A DNA stretch of 13,315 nt from Chitinophagales bacterium (lineage in GTDB: Bacteria > Bacteroidota > Bacteroidia > Chitinophagales > Chitinophagaceae), in assembly GCA_025355935.1 (NCBI GenBank), contig JANXYS010000089.1, forward strand, positions 1 through 13,315, in the 5' to 3' direction. Positions 1 to 7,332 of this stretch are shown here, in pieces (the stretch's first letter is position 1; every line of letters begins with the position of its first letter). Position numbers and translations under genes: made by a program. The notes beneath the pieces are model-generated. The model was not told where the DNA came from and searched no databases. It worked only from the letters and a program-made list of their open reading frames with translations.

Positions 1-18
1 CTTCCCCGCAGCGATGCT

Positions 19-1122
19 TTATGTTTTTTTTAGCACTGCTTTTTCCTCTTCTGCTTCATAGAACAATTTTTCTTTGCTTAGGTGCTCGTGATTAAAAACT
101 GTTTCACGAATCATTTTCGAACGCTCCGTAGATTCTGTTGCTTTTTTAAAGAATAAAGCCGCAAGTTTTGGCTGATTGTTATCGGCATAATGATCACCGA
201 TATGGTTCAACAGCATAATACTTTCTTCCATGCCGCGAAGGGCACTGTATAAACCCTCTTCTATATTTTCTGTAACGGCTGAGAGCAGCGAATCGGCAGA
301 AAACGCATGACCCGTATGGCAGCGGTAACGGGCAAGGTCGCCATCCATTATTCTTGATAATACGCCATGACATTCAGGACAGGTAAACGGCGTTAGGTCA
401 CCAATCTGCAGCGAGCCTTTCTTAAAAGCATTTTTTTCAGCAGCAATGTCAACTTCAATTTTTGTTTTTTCATCTTTCATAACCGTAGCTTTTTCAGTTA
501 TATTTTCATTTGATAATTTAACCAATAAACCTGCTATCTCTGCAACCGGTACGCAATAATCTACCTGTACTTCACGCAGGGCATTCGTTGGCATAGATGG
601 CACTTCAGCATCAAGCGGATCTTGTACAATGGTTAATCCGCCATTATATTTTATGCGCCATAAACCGGCCGTTCCATCATCTAAAGCGCCTGATAATATT
701 ATGCCGATTACGCGGTTGCCATAGGTATAAGCAGCCGAGCGGAACAAGGGATCAACAGCAGGGCGAAAACGGTTTTCTTTTGGCCCATGAGTAATGCGAA
801 CTTTGCCTTCTTCAATAAGCAAATGATGATCTGGCGGTGCAACATAAATGCGGTTTGGTTTTATGGCTTCGTTATCATAAGCATGGGCTGCCTCGATGGT
901 ATTTACTTTATTGAGCACCTGCGGCAACACGCCGCGTATATCAGGGCTCATGTGCCATACGATAAATATGGGTGTTGCAAAATCCTGCGGAAGGTTTTTT
1001 ACGATGGTTTTGAGGGCTTCGAAACCCCCGGCAGAAGCACCAATTACGATGATGCGAGGATGCTGATTCAACAATTCATACTGTGCATCATTTGCTTTTT
1101 TACCGGAGTTTATGCTGGCCAT
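19..1122 (-). CDS. Stand-alone CheB-type protein methylesterase with C-terminal zinc-ribbon module
   Basis: Seen: residues about 22-205 form a CheB catalytic domain with the expected triad: Ser30 in IGASAGG, His57 in WHMSPD and Asp149 in SGALDDGTAG. There is no N-terminal receiver domain. Residues 248-272 hold a probable zinc site (CPEC, then RCHTGH), followed by a helical tail (about 280-367). Known: CheB removes methyl groups from, or deamidates, glutamyl residues of chemoreceptors; the zinc-ribbon plus helical tail is common in orphan Bacteroidota CheB proteins. Start: the frame stays open to a TTG at 1254, but the 44 extra residues look unlike the family, and ATG 1122 puts the catalytic domain right after a short N-terminus (367 aa). 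Neighbours: no cheR, receptor or cheA is present, and the next gene upstream is a pseudogene. The target is therefore unknown and need not be a chemoreceptor. The family call is firm; the physiological role is not. Confidence 0.92.
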   Translation of the reverse strand: MASINSGKKANDAQYELLNQHPRIIVIGASAGGFEALKTIVKNLPQDFATPIFIVWHMSPDIRGVLPQVLNKVNTIEAAHAYDNEAIKPNRIYVAPPDHHLLIEEGKVRITHGPKENRFRPAVDPLFRSAAYTYGNRVIGIILSGALDDGTAGLWRIKYNGGLTIVQDPLDAEVPSMPTNALREVQVDYCVPVAEIAGLLVKLSNENITEKATVMKDEKTKIEVDIAAEKNAFKKGSLQIGDLTPFTCPECHGVLSRIMDGDLARYRCHTGHAFSADSLLSAVTENIEEGLYSALRGMEESIMLLNHIGDHYADNNQPKLAALFFKKATESTERSKMIRETVFNHEHLSKEKLFYEAEEEKAVLKKT

Positions 1123-1596
1123 CCTAAGATTTTTTATGGAATCGAACTGCCAAGGCAATTGGAATTGATATTTAAGTACCGCCCATTTTTGATAGAATAA
1201 GTTTTCAAATCGTTTTTTGAAGTTAAACGAAAATCCCTGCACGGACAATGACAATAAAAACTTTGTAAATTATGGAAATAAGCACCTCATTTAAAAAGGT
1301 GTATGCGTTTGTAAACCTGCCCTAAACTCATGATTGACGTTGATACACATGCCTTTATCCATTGGCTCCTCTGGAAATATCCATATGCATAGGCTTAGCA
1401 CTTAACATGTCGCCCAAACGAATTTCAGTCGGCCGCACCGAAGAATGGTAGTTGGTTTCCAGATTAAAAAAAACTGCAAGCCTGTGGCTAAAAGGTAACA
1501 AAGGTGTCGCTCGTCGAAATCACCCGCCTTGCCTGGTATGGCTAACCTTATAAACATTGATAATGTTCTGAAAAAAAAGGACGATAGTAAAAGTAT
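1123..1596. other. Intergenic stretch without a recognisable gene
   Basis: This separates the CheB-type gene from the truncated 3' end of the TPR regulator pseudogene. I read the minus strand here in all three frames for the missing HTH of the pseudogene and found nothing resembling it. The part up to 1254 could be an N-terminal extension of the CheB gene if a TTG start were used, which I think unlikely. One imperfect palindrome lies at 1145-1160. Short plus-strand frames here are antisense to the CheB reading frame and have no family likeness. Confidence 0.6.
1145..1160. promoter_or_regulatory. Imperfect palindrome upstream of the CheB-type gene
   Basis: AACTGCC-AA-GGCAATT: 7-bp arms with one mismatch around a 2-bp centre, ending 23 bp upstream of the preferred CheB start (ATG at 1122). 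The size and place suit an operator, but a palindrome this short can occur by chance and I see no second copy. Confidence 0.2.
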
Positions 1597-3258
1597 TTAC
1601 AGTAAAAAAATGGCATCCGGGTATACGGCCATGCGTAATTCCGCTACTGTCATATCAGCTATCTTTTCTTTGAGATTGATAAAAAACCCGGGATGAATTT
1701 TTTCAAATAGAGATTTAAATTTCAGCCAATCATCCTCCGTAAGAATCGTTTGCCTGCTAAGCTCAGATATAATGGCCTGCTGCTCGGAGGAAACCTGCCT
1801 TGTGTGTTGCCCGCTGTTCAAGCTTTTCTACAAGGATTGTTTTTTCTATGAGATTGGAGGTGAACATTTGCAATTGCTCCTTTGCCGAAATAATTTCTAG
1901 TTCTGCACTCTCCATTTTCAATTTTGGTTTAAGGAACCTGCGGTTTACAATGAGGAGAGTAAACAAGGAGCGCAGTATAATGCCCGCAATGATAACGTTC
2001 CTCAGCCTAACTTCCGACCTCTCTTCCTCTTTTAGCGTTTGAATTTTGTACCTGCTTATTTTATCATTTAGCTGCCCTGGAAATGTCTATACCGCTGGTA
2101 CTGACAATTTTTTCTAACGAATCGTTCAATGTATGGTAAAGGTTACTATAAAAGAAAGCGCTATTATAATTATTCATCTGCCTCAAGATCTGCGTGCTGG
2201 TGAAATAAGCATTCTTCAAATAGCTGGCATCCGGCCACATTTTTAATAATTCAAAAGCTTCTCTTACTTCTGCCAATGCGATGGTTTTGTTTCCCCTGGC
2301 CAGGTTGGCTCTTGCAGTCCATTGCAATGAATTTCCAGCGTTATCATAAAACCTTCCCTGGCTGCTTATCTGGTAATCTTTTTTTAACAACGCATACGCG
2401 GTGTCGAAGCGCTTTTGGTCGTAATATATTTGCCCCATATTTCCGAAAACAATGCCAACCCAAACAGGGATATTTTCTTTTTCCGCAAGCTGTAACGCTT
2501 GGTTATAAAATATTATTGCTGAGTCGTATTGGTGCTGGCGGTGGTAACCTAATGCTACTGTATTAATACAGGAAATTGTAAATGGTTTAATTTCATTCCG
2601 GGAGTTCCTCCATGCAGCGACTGCTTTTTGTGCGTACCCAATACAATCCTTGTATTCCCTAACCTTATATAACATTTCGGCCAGGAATTGATAAGATTGC
2701 GGCGGGATGCTGCGCGCTAACTTTTCCGACATCTCTATACCACTCATTCCATACATCACGGCAAGACCGAGCTCGCCGAACTGGGAGATAATTTGTGCAT
2801 ATATTGCGAACTAACGAATGCTACCAGGTAGTCGTCCTCTGACTGGTACGCTTCCTCTAAAGCTGCACTTAGCAATTTCTTTTCTATCTCTTTTGCTTCG
2901 ATTGAGTAAGTCCTCGCATTTTTCAGATACATAGTTCTGAAATAAATTTGTGAGGCCTTCAGGCAATAGAACCGGGCCTGGAAACAATGTCCTTTGGGCA
3001 CTTGGGGCTATCAAGTAAGGCAAATCCAGACGTTTCAGCCGAGCCCTGTGATTCCGCTTTATGTAAACTCAATAGCGAGTTAAGTTTCTCAAGTTCTTTA
3101 TTTCCCCCAATGCCCGTTTTATCCAAATCATTGGCCCATTTCCCGGCATGCAACTCTTTGGCAGCCTGTGAAAACACGGGCGAAGCTGATTGCAAAATCA
3201 ATATTGCAAAAAGAAGGATGGTGCGCTTTGGACCTATTCGGCACATATAAAATTTCAT
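1597..3258 (-). pseudogene. Broken TPR-transmembrane regulator (LuxR-like family), HTH lost
   Basis: Seen, in translation order: signal peptide (ILLFAILILQSASPVFSQ) from ATG 3258; a join near 2985-3000 into KGHCFQARFYCLKASQIYF; a join near 2798-2804, explained by a duplicated AT, into QIISQFGELGLAVMYGMSG and TPR repeats (MGQIYYDQKRFDTAYALL and others); a join near 2066-2075 into NDKISRYKIQTLKEEE, a transmembrane helix (RNVIIAGIILRSLFTLLIV) and a coiled coil; a join near 1800-1815 into SELSRQTILTEDDWLKFKS. It then ends at AELRMAVYPDAIFLL. Known: Bacteroidota carry periplasmic-TPR, single-helix regulators ending in ELR(M/L)A followed by a LuxR-like HTH. Here the frame stops exactly where that HTH should begin. 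Four frameshifts plus loss of the DNA-binding end make a working product very unlikely. Intact flanking genes argue against poor sequence quality as the cause. The exact shift positions are approximate. Confidence 0.85.
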
Positions 3259-3584
3259 GTTTTAAGAAAATAATAAGGCGCTTCTGTTTCGCCCTGGTTT
3301 GTGTATTCACGATGCCTTCAATCTACTATCGGTTTTTCCACTAAATTATAGACAATACGACAGCCCGAAAGTGGTACCGCATTGTGCAGGCCTGCCCGAG
3401 GGCAAGTCATCGTTAGCCGGGGGTGAATTTCAAAAGGTTTGTAACGATTGTCATCCCGCCGACCTTTATGGTTCAGCCGTGCGTTACGTGAGATCCTGAA
3501 GTCCAATGAACGCTTCTCCTGGCATTCGCTTCTTCAATAAGAGGTTCCTACTGAAGTTTTACAAAATAGGGCCCTTGTTATAAG

Positions 3585-3626
3585 GTAAGGTTTATAGCGA
3601 GATTTAAACGTTGCACGCTACCTTAC
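3585..3626. repeat. Bulged inverted repeat (possible hairpin)
   Basis: GTAAGG (3585-3590) and TAGCG (3595-3599) are complementary to the continuous CGCTACCTTAC (3616-3626), leaving a 4-nt bulge on the left arm and a loop of about 16 nt. No T-tract follows, so it is not a classical terminator. It could be a structured RNA element or a remnant of a mobile-element end, or chance. Confidence 0.3.
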
Positions 3627-4006
3627 TTAGCAATCGATTCAAATCTAAAAAATGAATTTGATAATTTCTAGTGCAACTGAAATCTTTATTTTATTTGCAC
3701 TTAGTATATCACTTGCTTTTACTTCTTGTCTTCTGATGAAAGAAGCAGGTTTGTAAGGAAAACCAAGGGGCAAATTTCTGTTCCGTTATCGGTGTCCCCA
3801 CAATTATAAAGTCATACTTCAAATGAGTATGCGTTTACTCTGGCGCCCTGTTTAATATTGAAAGAATTTTTGCCTAGAACATTTGCTTATTAAATTGCTC
3901 CTTTCGGTCGGGGCTTCTCTTGTTGCCGCTGGCAAACACAGCAGATATATTTTTCTGGTTATTTTTTAAGCACATGGTTTTAACCTCACCTCGTTTAAGT
4001 TATTTT

Positions 4007-4018
4007 GACAAATTTGCC
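4007..4018. promoter_or_regulatory. Near-palindrome resembling the 8940-8954 palindrome
   Basis: GACAAATTTGCC is a 12-bp palindrome with one mismatched pair. It shares GACAAA and TTTG with the perfect palindrome at 8940-8954, although the centre differs by one base. It lies about 350 bp upstream of the ROK gene, far for a simple operator. Weak evidence; listed only because it may be a second site for the same protein. Confidence 0.15.
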
Positions 4019-4328
4019 CTCCCGATAGCAAACACCCAGAATTAAGGTATGGGAAGTATTAAATTGAGAAGAAGAAAAACATTCACCCCGAAATGATTAA
4101 TTTCTTTCTGATTTGAAGATTCGCCTACTAATTTAATACAATATCACCGACCAAAAATTTAGTGTTTATTTAAAATTATTACTGTGTTAAGAAGCAGCTT
4201 TTAAAATTATTTTAGTTAAGTGTGCAAGGATTGAAGACTTTATTTCGAAAGTAACATAATTTTTCAAAGGGTAGTCTCAAACTTTCTCTATTAATTTAAA
4301 CGACTTTAAGATAATTACGTCAAGTTCC

Positions 4329-4357
4329 TTTGGACCTTTTGAATTTTAGCTATATTG
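4329..4357 (+). promoter_or_regulatory. Possible Bacteroidota-type promoter of the ROK gene
   Basis: TTTG (4329-4332) is followed after 18 bp by TATATTG (4351-4357), close to the Bacteroidota -33 TTTG / -7 TAnnTTTG pattern. Transcription would then begin only a few bases before ATG 4368, so the message would be almost leaderless unless ATG 4380 (residue 5) is the true start. The -7 match is imperfect. Confidence 0.25.
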
Positions 4358-4367
4358 TCGCAAATTA

Positions 4368-5603
4368 ATGAGAAGTAGTATGGTGAAAAATTCCTTTGAG
4401 CAACTTAATGAACTGAACATAACTGGCGTGGCTTACAAAAATGTCAGACTTAAAAAAGCAGTTTTTTCTTATTTCGCCAAAATCGGAAGCGCAACAATTT
4501 CAGATTTGTGTAAAGAGCTTAATCTGAGTGTTCCAAAAGTAACAAGTCTTATCAACGATTTGATTGCTGAGGGCATAGTGCAGGAAAATGGAAAAATTGA
4601 AAGCGCCGGGGGGCGCAAGCCGAGTTTATATGGTTTAATACCTGACGCAGCTTTCTTTATTGGTGTAGATGTGAAGAAAAGTTATGTCATCATCGGTCTG
4701 TCTGATCTGAATAAAAATGTAATTAAGATTTCCGAAAAGATACCGTATGCTCTTCACAATAGCCCTGAATCACTGGAACAACTTTGTGTAGTTATCCAAC
4801 AATTTATCAAAGAAATCAGGATACCCAAAAAAAAGATTCTTGGTATTGGAATTAATCTCTCCGGACGCATCAACCACAAACTCGGCTATAGTTACAGTTT
4901 TTTTAATTTTAAAGAAGAACCACTTGCGAAGGTCATTGAAGGTAAATTAGGGATACGGGTTTTATTAGAGAATGATTCCAGGGGAATGGCTTACGGAGAA
5001 TTCTATTCGGGTATTCTAAAGGAAGAACGGGATGTTTTGTTCTTGAACCTTGATTATGGAATTGGTTTGGGAATCCTTATTGATGGCCAGGTGTACTACG
5101 GCAAGTCGGGTTATTCAGGTGAGGTAGGCCACATTCCCCTTTTTGAAAATGAAATTCTTTGTCATTGCGGAAAGAAAGGCTGTTTGGAAACAGAGGCCTC
5201 GGGCTGGGCGTTAACACGGATGTTTAAACAAAAGTTGCAGGAAGGAAGTACTTCGGTGCTTTCCGGACAACATAAAAGTCGAGATATAGAAATGGAGGAT
5301 ATTATCAAGGCAGCAAACAACGATGATGTTCTTGCAATTGAGCTGATTGAGGAAGTAGGGCGAAACATAGGTCGGGGTATAGCTATATTGATCAATATTT
5401 TCAATCCACAGTTGGTTATCCTGGGCGGCAGCCTCACAGAAACGGGAGATTGTATCAGGCTACCTATAAAAAGCTCCATTAACAAGTATTCATTGAACCT
5501 TGTTAATAATGATACGCAATTAAAGATGTCTAAATTAGGCCAACATGCAGGCGTAATTGGTTCCTGCCTTCTGGTGCGGGATAAAATTTTATCTTTCGAT
5601 TAA
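4368..5603 (+). CDS. ROK-family (NagC/XylR-type) transcriptional regulator
   Basis: Seen (411 aa): a winged HTH at about residues 27-80 (ISDLCKELNLSVPKVTSLIN), the ROK-repressor hinge AGGRKPSLYGL (80-90), then a full ROK domain. That domain has the sugar-site motif ENDSRGMAYGE (Asp203), the GYSGEVGHIPL motif with His255, and zinc cysteines 265, 267 and 272 in CHCGKKGCLE. The N-terminal phosphate-binding DxGGT of ROK kinases is replaced by Asp101-Val-Lys-Lys-Ser, so kinase activity is unlikely. Known: such proteins are mostly repressors released by a sugar or sugar phosphate. Context: it is co-oriented with the discoidin/enzyme/susCD genes downstream, so control of that locus is a fair inference. 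The start may be ATG 4368 or ATG 4380; neither has a clear ribosome binding site. The family call is secure; inducer and operator are unknown. Confidence 0.93.
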   Translation: MRSSMVKNSFEQLNELNITGVAYKNVRLKKAVFSYFAKIGSATISDLCKELNLSVPKVTSLINDLIAEGIVQENGKIESAGGRKPSLYGLIPDAAFFIGVDVKKSYVIIGLSDLNKNVIKISEKIPYALHNSPESLEQLCVVIQQFIKEIRIPKKKILGIGINLSGRINHKLGYSYSFFNFKEEPLAKVIEGKLGIRVLLENDSRGMAYGEFYSGILKEERDVLFLNLDYGIGLGILIDGQVYYGKSGYSGEVGHIPLFENEILCHCGKKGCLETEASGWALTRMFKQKLQEGSTSVLSGQHKSRDIEMEDIIKAANNDDVLAIELIEEVGRNIGRGIAILINIFNPQLVILGGSLTETGDCIRLPIKSSINKYSLNLVNNDTQLKMSKLGQHAGVIGSCLLVRDKILSFD

Positions 5604-6145
5604 ACTCATCCAAGGGGATAGTTAATTAATTCCGGTATGTATACGATAGGGAGACGTAAAAAATAAGCCTCCAGGAAACAGGCTGAACATTAATCGTAAA
5701 ACAGCCCGCTAAACATGGTTGAATCCGTCATAAGCACGAAGAATCATATTTGATATAGCTTTCCATCCCGGCAAGGGTATTATTTCATTTGCCGAAGTAT
5801 TTACAAGGCCTCCAGGCACTGCGATCTATCAAGCTAATCTTCCTTTTTTTTAATCATTTTGAACCCGGGATATATTTCCGGGCTGCAACGCCTAAAATAT
5901 CAGGTAACAGTTTTGACAGAACTTATGTTAATATAGCTGACTTATTAAAAAAATTAAAAAAGATTTTGGTGTTATTAATAAATATCTATAACTTGTTGGC
6001 AGTAATTAATTGAATCGGGGCATAGGAATGAAATTAATTTGATGAAGACTGGTTTTACAAGAAAAGTCATATAAAATTAATAATCATTTGTAATATATTT
6101 TAAAAAGTACTAATAAGGAATAATAAATATTAAATAGGTCAACTT
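5604..6145. other. 542-bp intergenic region, presumed control region of the glycan locus
   Basis: It lies between the ROK gene and the first lipoprotein gene and becomes very AT-rich over its last 200 bases. A 74-codon frame (5789-6013) has no domain, no family likeness and low-complexity composition, so I do not call it. Short inverted repeats (AGCCT/AGGCT near 5667-5685, CCCGG/CCGGG near 5864-5882) lack T-tracts. A promoter for the 6146-13315 genes is expected here, but I cannot pick one with good -33 and -7 matches. Confidence 0.5.
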
Positions 6146-7285
6146 ATGAGACAAATCCTTTTACTCAGCTTCGCAGCCTGCATCATTTTTATTCAGTCTT
6201 GTAAAAAAGATGATGGAGCCAATCCCTACGATCCCAATACCGCTGTAACTGTTTCGACTATGCCGAAAATTTCATCTTTTTCACCGCAAAGTGGAAAGAC
6301 TGGTGATACAGTTTATATAAAGGGTATCAATTTTACCGGTGCAATTGCGGTAACATTTGGAGGTAAAAGCGCAGGAGCTTTTGCAGTTACCTCAGATTCT
6401 ACAATACGAGCCATTGTTGGTATTGGCTCAAGCGGTACGATCGCTGTTACGAATGGAAAAGGTACAAAGGCCCTGCCCGGTTTTACCTATATCGTTCCGC
6501 CGCCGCCGGTTACCAATGGCAACCTTGCTTTAAACAAGCCAGCGAGTGCATCAACAAGTTTTAATGATCCGCAATTATCGGTTGATGGTAACCTGGGAAC
6601 CCGTTGGTCCCTGGCGGCAGCAACTGAAAATGAATGGTATAAAGTAGATCTCCAGGCGGTTAAAAAGATTAACCGGGTCGACATCAAGTGGGAAGGGGCG
6701 TACGCTTCTGAATACACCTTGCAGGTGTCTCTTGATAATGTAACATTCAAAACTGTGTTCTCGACCACCTCAAACCCTGGTGGTGATGTAAGCAATAGCT
6801 TTCCTGCAGTGGACGCACGATATGTAAAGATCTTGCTTATTAAAGGCGCTCTGCCTTATCCAATGTCGTTCTGGGAATTCGAAGTTTATGCAGATCCTCC
6901 TCCGGTTAACCTGGCTTTAAATAAAACAGCCTCTGCATCAACCAGTTTCAATGATCCGCAATTATCCGTAGATGGAAACCTGGGGACGCGCTGGTCTCTG
7001 GCTGCCGCAACCGAAAATGAGTGGTACAAAGTTGACCTCGGAAAAGTTGAAAACATCGGACGCGTTGACATCCACTGGGAAGGTGCGTATGCAACAGAGT
7101 ATGCACTACAGGTTTCTACTGATAATGTAACATTCAAAACAGTATTTACAACTACTACAAACCCTGGGGGCGATGTGAGCAACACGTTCACTGCAGTAGA
7201 TGCACGGTATGTAAAGATCCTGCTTATAAAAGGTGCGTTACCTTATCCAATGTCCTTCTGGGAATTTGAAGTATACAAAAAATAA
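6146..7285 (+). CDS. Surface lipoprotein with one TIG and two discoidin domains (putative glycan-binding protein)
   Basis: Seen (379 aa): a signal peptide with a lipobox-like end at Cys19 (FIQSC), followed by KKDDG, an acidic/lysine tail like the Bacteroidota surface-export signal. Then comes an IPT/TIG immunoglobulin-like domain (about residues 40-115: ISSFSPQSGKTGDTVYIKG), a proline linker (VPPPPV), and two F5/8 type C modules (126-248 and 255-377) about 89% identical by my count. There is no enzymatic domain. Known: discoidin/CBM32-like folds bind sugars, and TIG domains often act as spacers in SusE/F-like binding proteins. Inference: it is a surface glycan-binding protein holding substrate for the enzyme encoded 47 bp downstream, which carries the same module. 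The two-copy array would raise avidity. The ligand is unknown, and binding to protein or cell-wall material cannot be excluded. ATG 6146 is chosen because it starts directly at the signal peptide. Confidence 0.88.
   Translation: MRQILLLSFAACIIFIQSCKKDDGANPYDPNTAVTVSTMPKISSFSPQSGKTGDTVYIKGINFTGAIAVTFGGKSAGAFAVTSDSTIRAIVGIGSSGTIAVTNGKGTKALPGFTYIVPPPPVTNGNLALNKPASASTSFNDPQLSVDGNLGTRWSLAAATENEWYKVDLQAVKKINRVDIKWEGAYASEYTLQVSLDNVTFKTVFSTTSNPGGDVSNSFPAVDARYVKILLIKGALPYPMSFWEFEVYADPPPVNLALNKTASASTSFNDPQLSVDGNLGTRWSLAAATENEWYKVDLGKVENIGRVDIHWEGAYATEYALQVSTDNVTFKTVFTTTTNPGGDVSNTFTAVDARYVKILLIKGALPYPMSFWEFEVYKK
6521..6889 (+). repeat. Discoidin module, copy 1 of 3
   Basis: 123-codon module from NLALNKPASAS to FWEFEVY in the TIG lipoprotein. 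By my count it differs from copy 2 at about 14 residues, mostly in the KKIN-type loop and Ser/Thr exchanges. Many codons differ silently, although short blocks are identical at the DNA level. Confidence 0.85.
6908..7276 (+). repeat. Discoidin module, copy 2 of 3
   Basis: A tandem copy offset by 387 bp from copy 1, forming the C-terminus of the TIG lipoprotein. It is closer to copy 3 than copy 1 is: for example it shares NKTA and DLG, and AYAT followed by YALQVS, with copy 3. Confidence 0.85.
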
Positions 7286-7332
7286 TAACTCCTGTTTATA
7301 TAATCGCTTTCCCGGGCATCAACTAAATTTTT

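Larger units (their letters stand above)
3259..4367. other. 1.1-kb region with no convincing gene
   Basis: Both strands hold only short frames with no family likeness. The longest, near 3299-3506 on either strand, lack a credible start context, and only a chance-level CxxCH motif appears on the plus strand. The sequence becomes AT-rich towards the ROK gene. Visible elements are a bulged inverted repeat (3585-3626), a near-palindrome (4007-4018) and a possible promoter just before 4368. Its position next to a decayed regulator suggests further erosion of old genes, but I cannot identify any remnant. Confidence 0.6.

Noticed and set aside
787..1200. 137-codon plus-strand frame antisense to the CheB-type gene
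   Set aside because: Lies entirely opposite a well-supported coding region and shows no family features.
1123..1254. 44-residue N-terminal extension of the CheB protein from a TTG start
   Set aside because: Extension has no CheB-family likeness; ATG at 1122 places the catalytic domain normally.
3299..3499. Plus-strand 66-codon frame with a CNDCH (CxxCH heme-type) motif
   Set aside because: Single short motif, no signal peptide, no axial ligand region or family likeness, and an equally long frame on the other strand; most likely chance.
5864..5882. CCCGG/CCGGG inverted repeat as a terminator of the ROK gene
   Set aside because: Only 5-bp arms, no T-tract, and more than 250 bp from the stop codon.
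5789..6013. 74-codon frame between the ROK gene and the first lipoprotein
   Set aside because: Low-complexity, AT-driven composition, no domain or ribosome binding site; treated as intergenic.
6487..7191. Two similar minus-strand frames opposite the discoidin repeats
   Set aside because: They mirror each other only because the discoidin modules on the plus strand are duplicated; they are antisense shadows.
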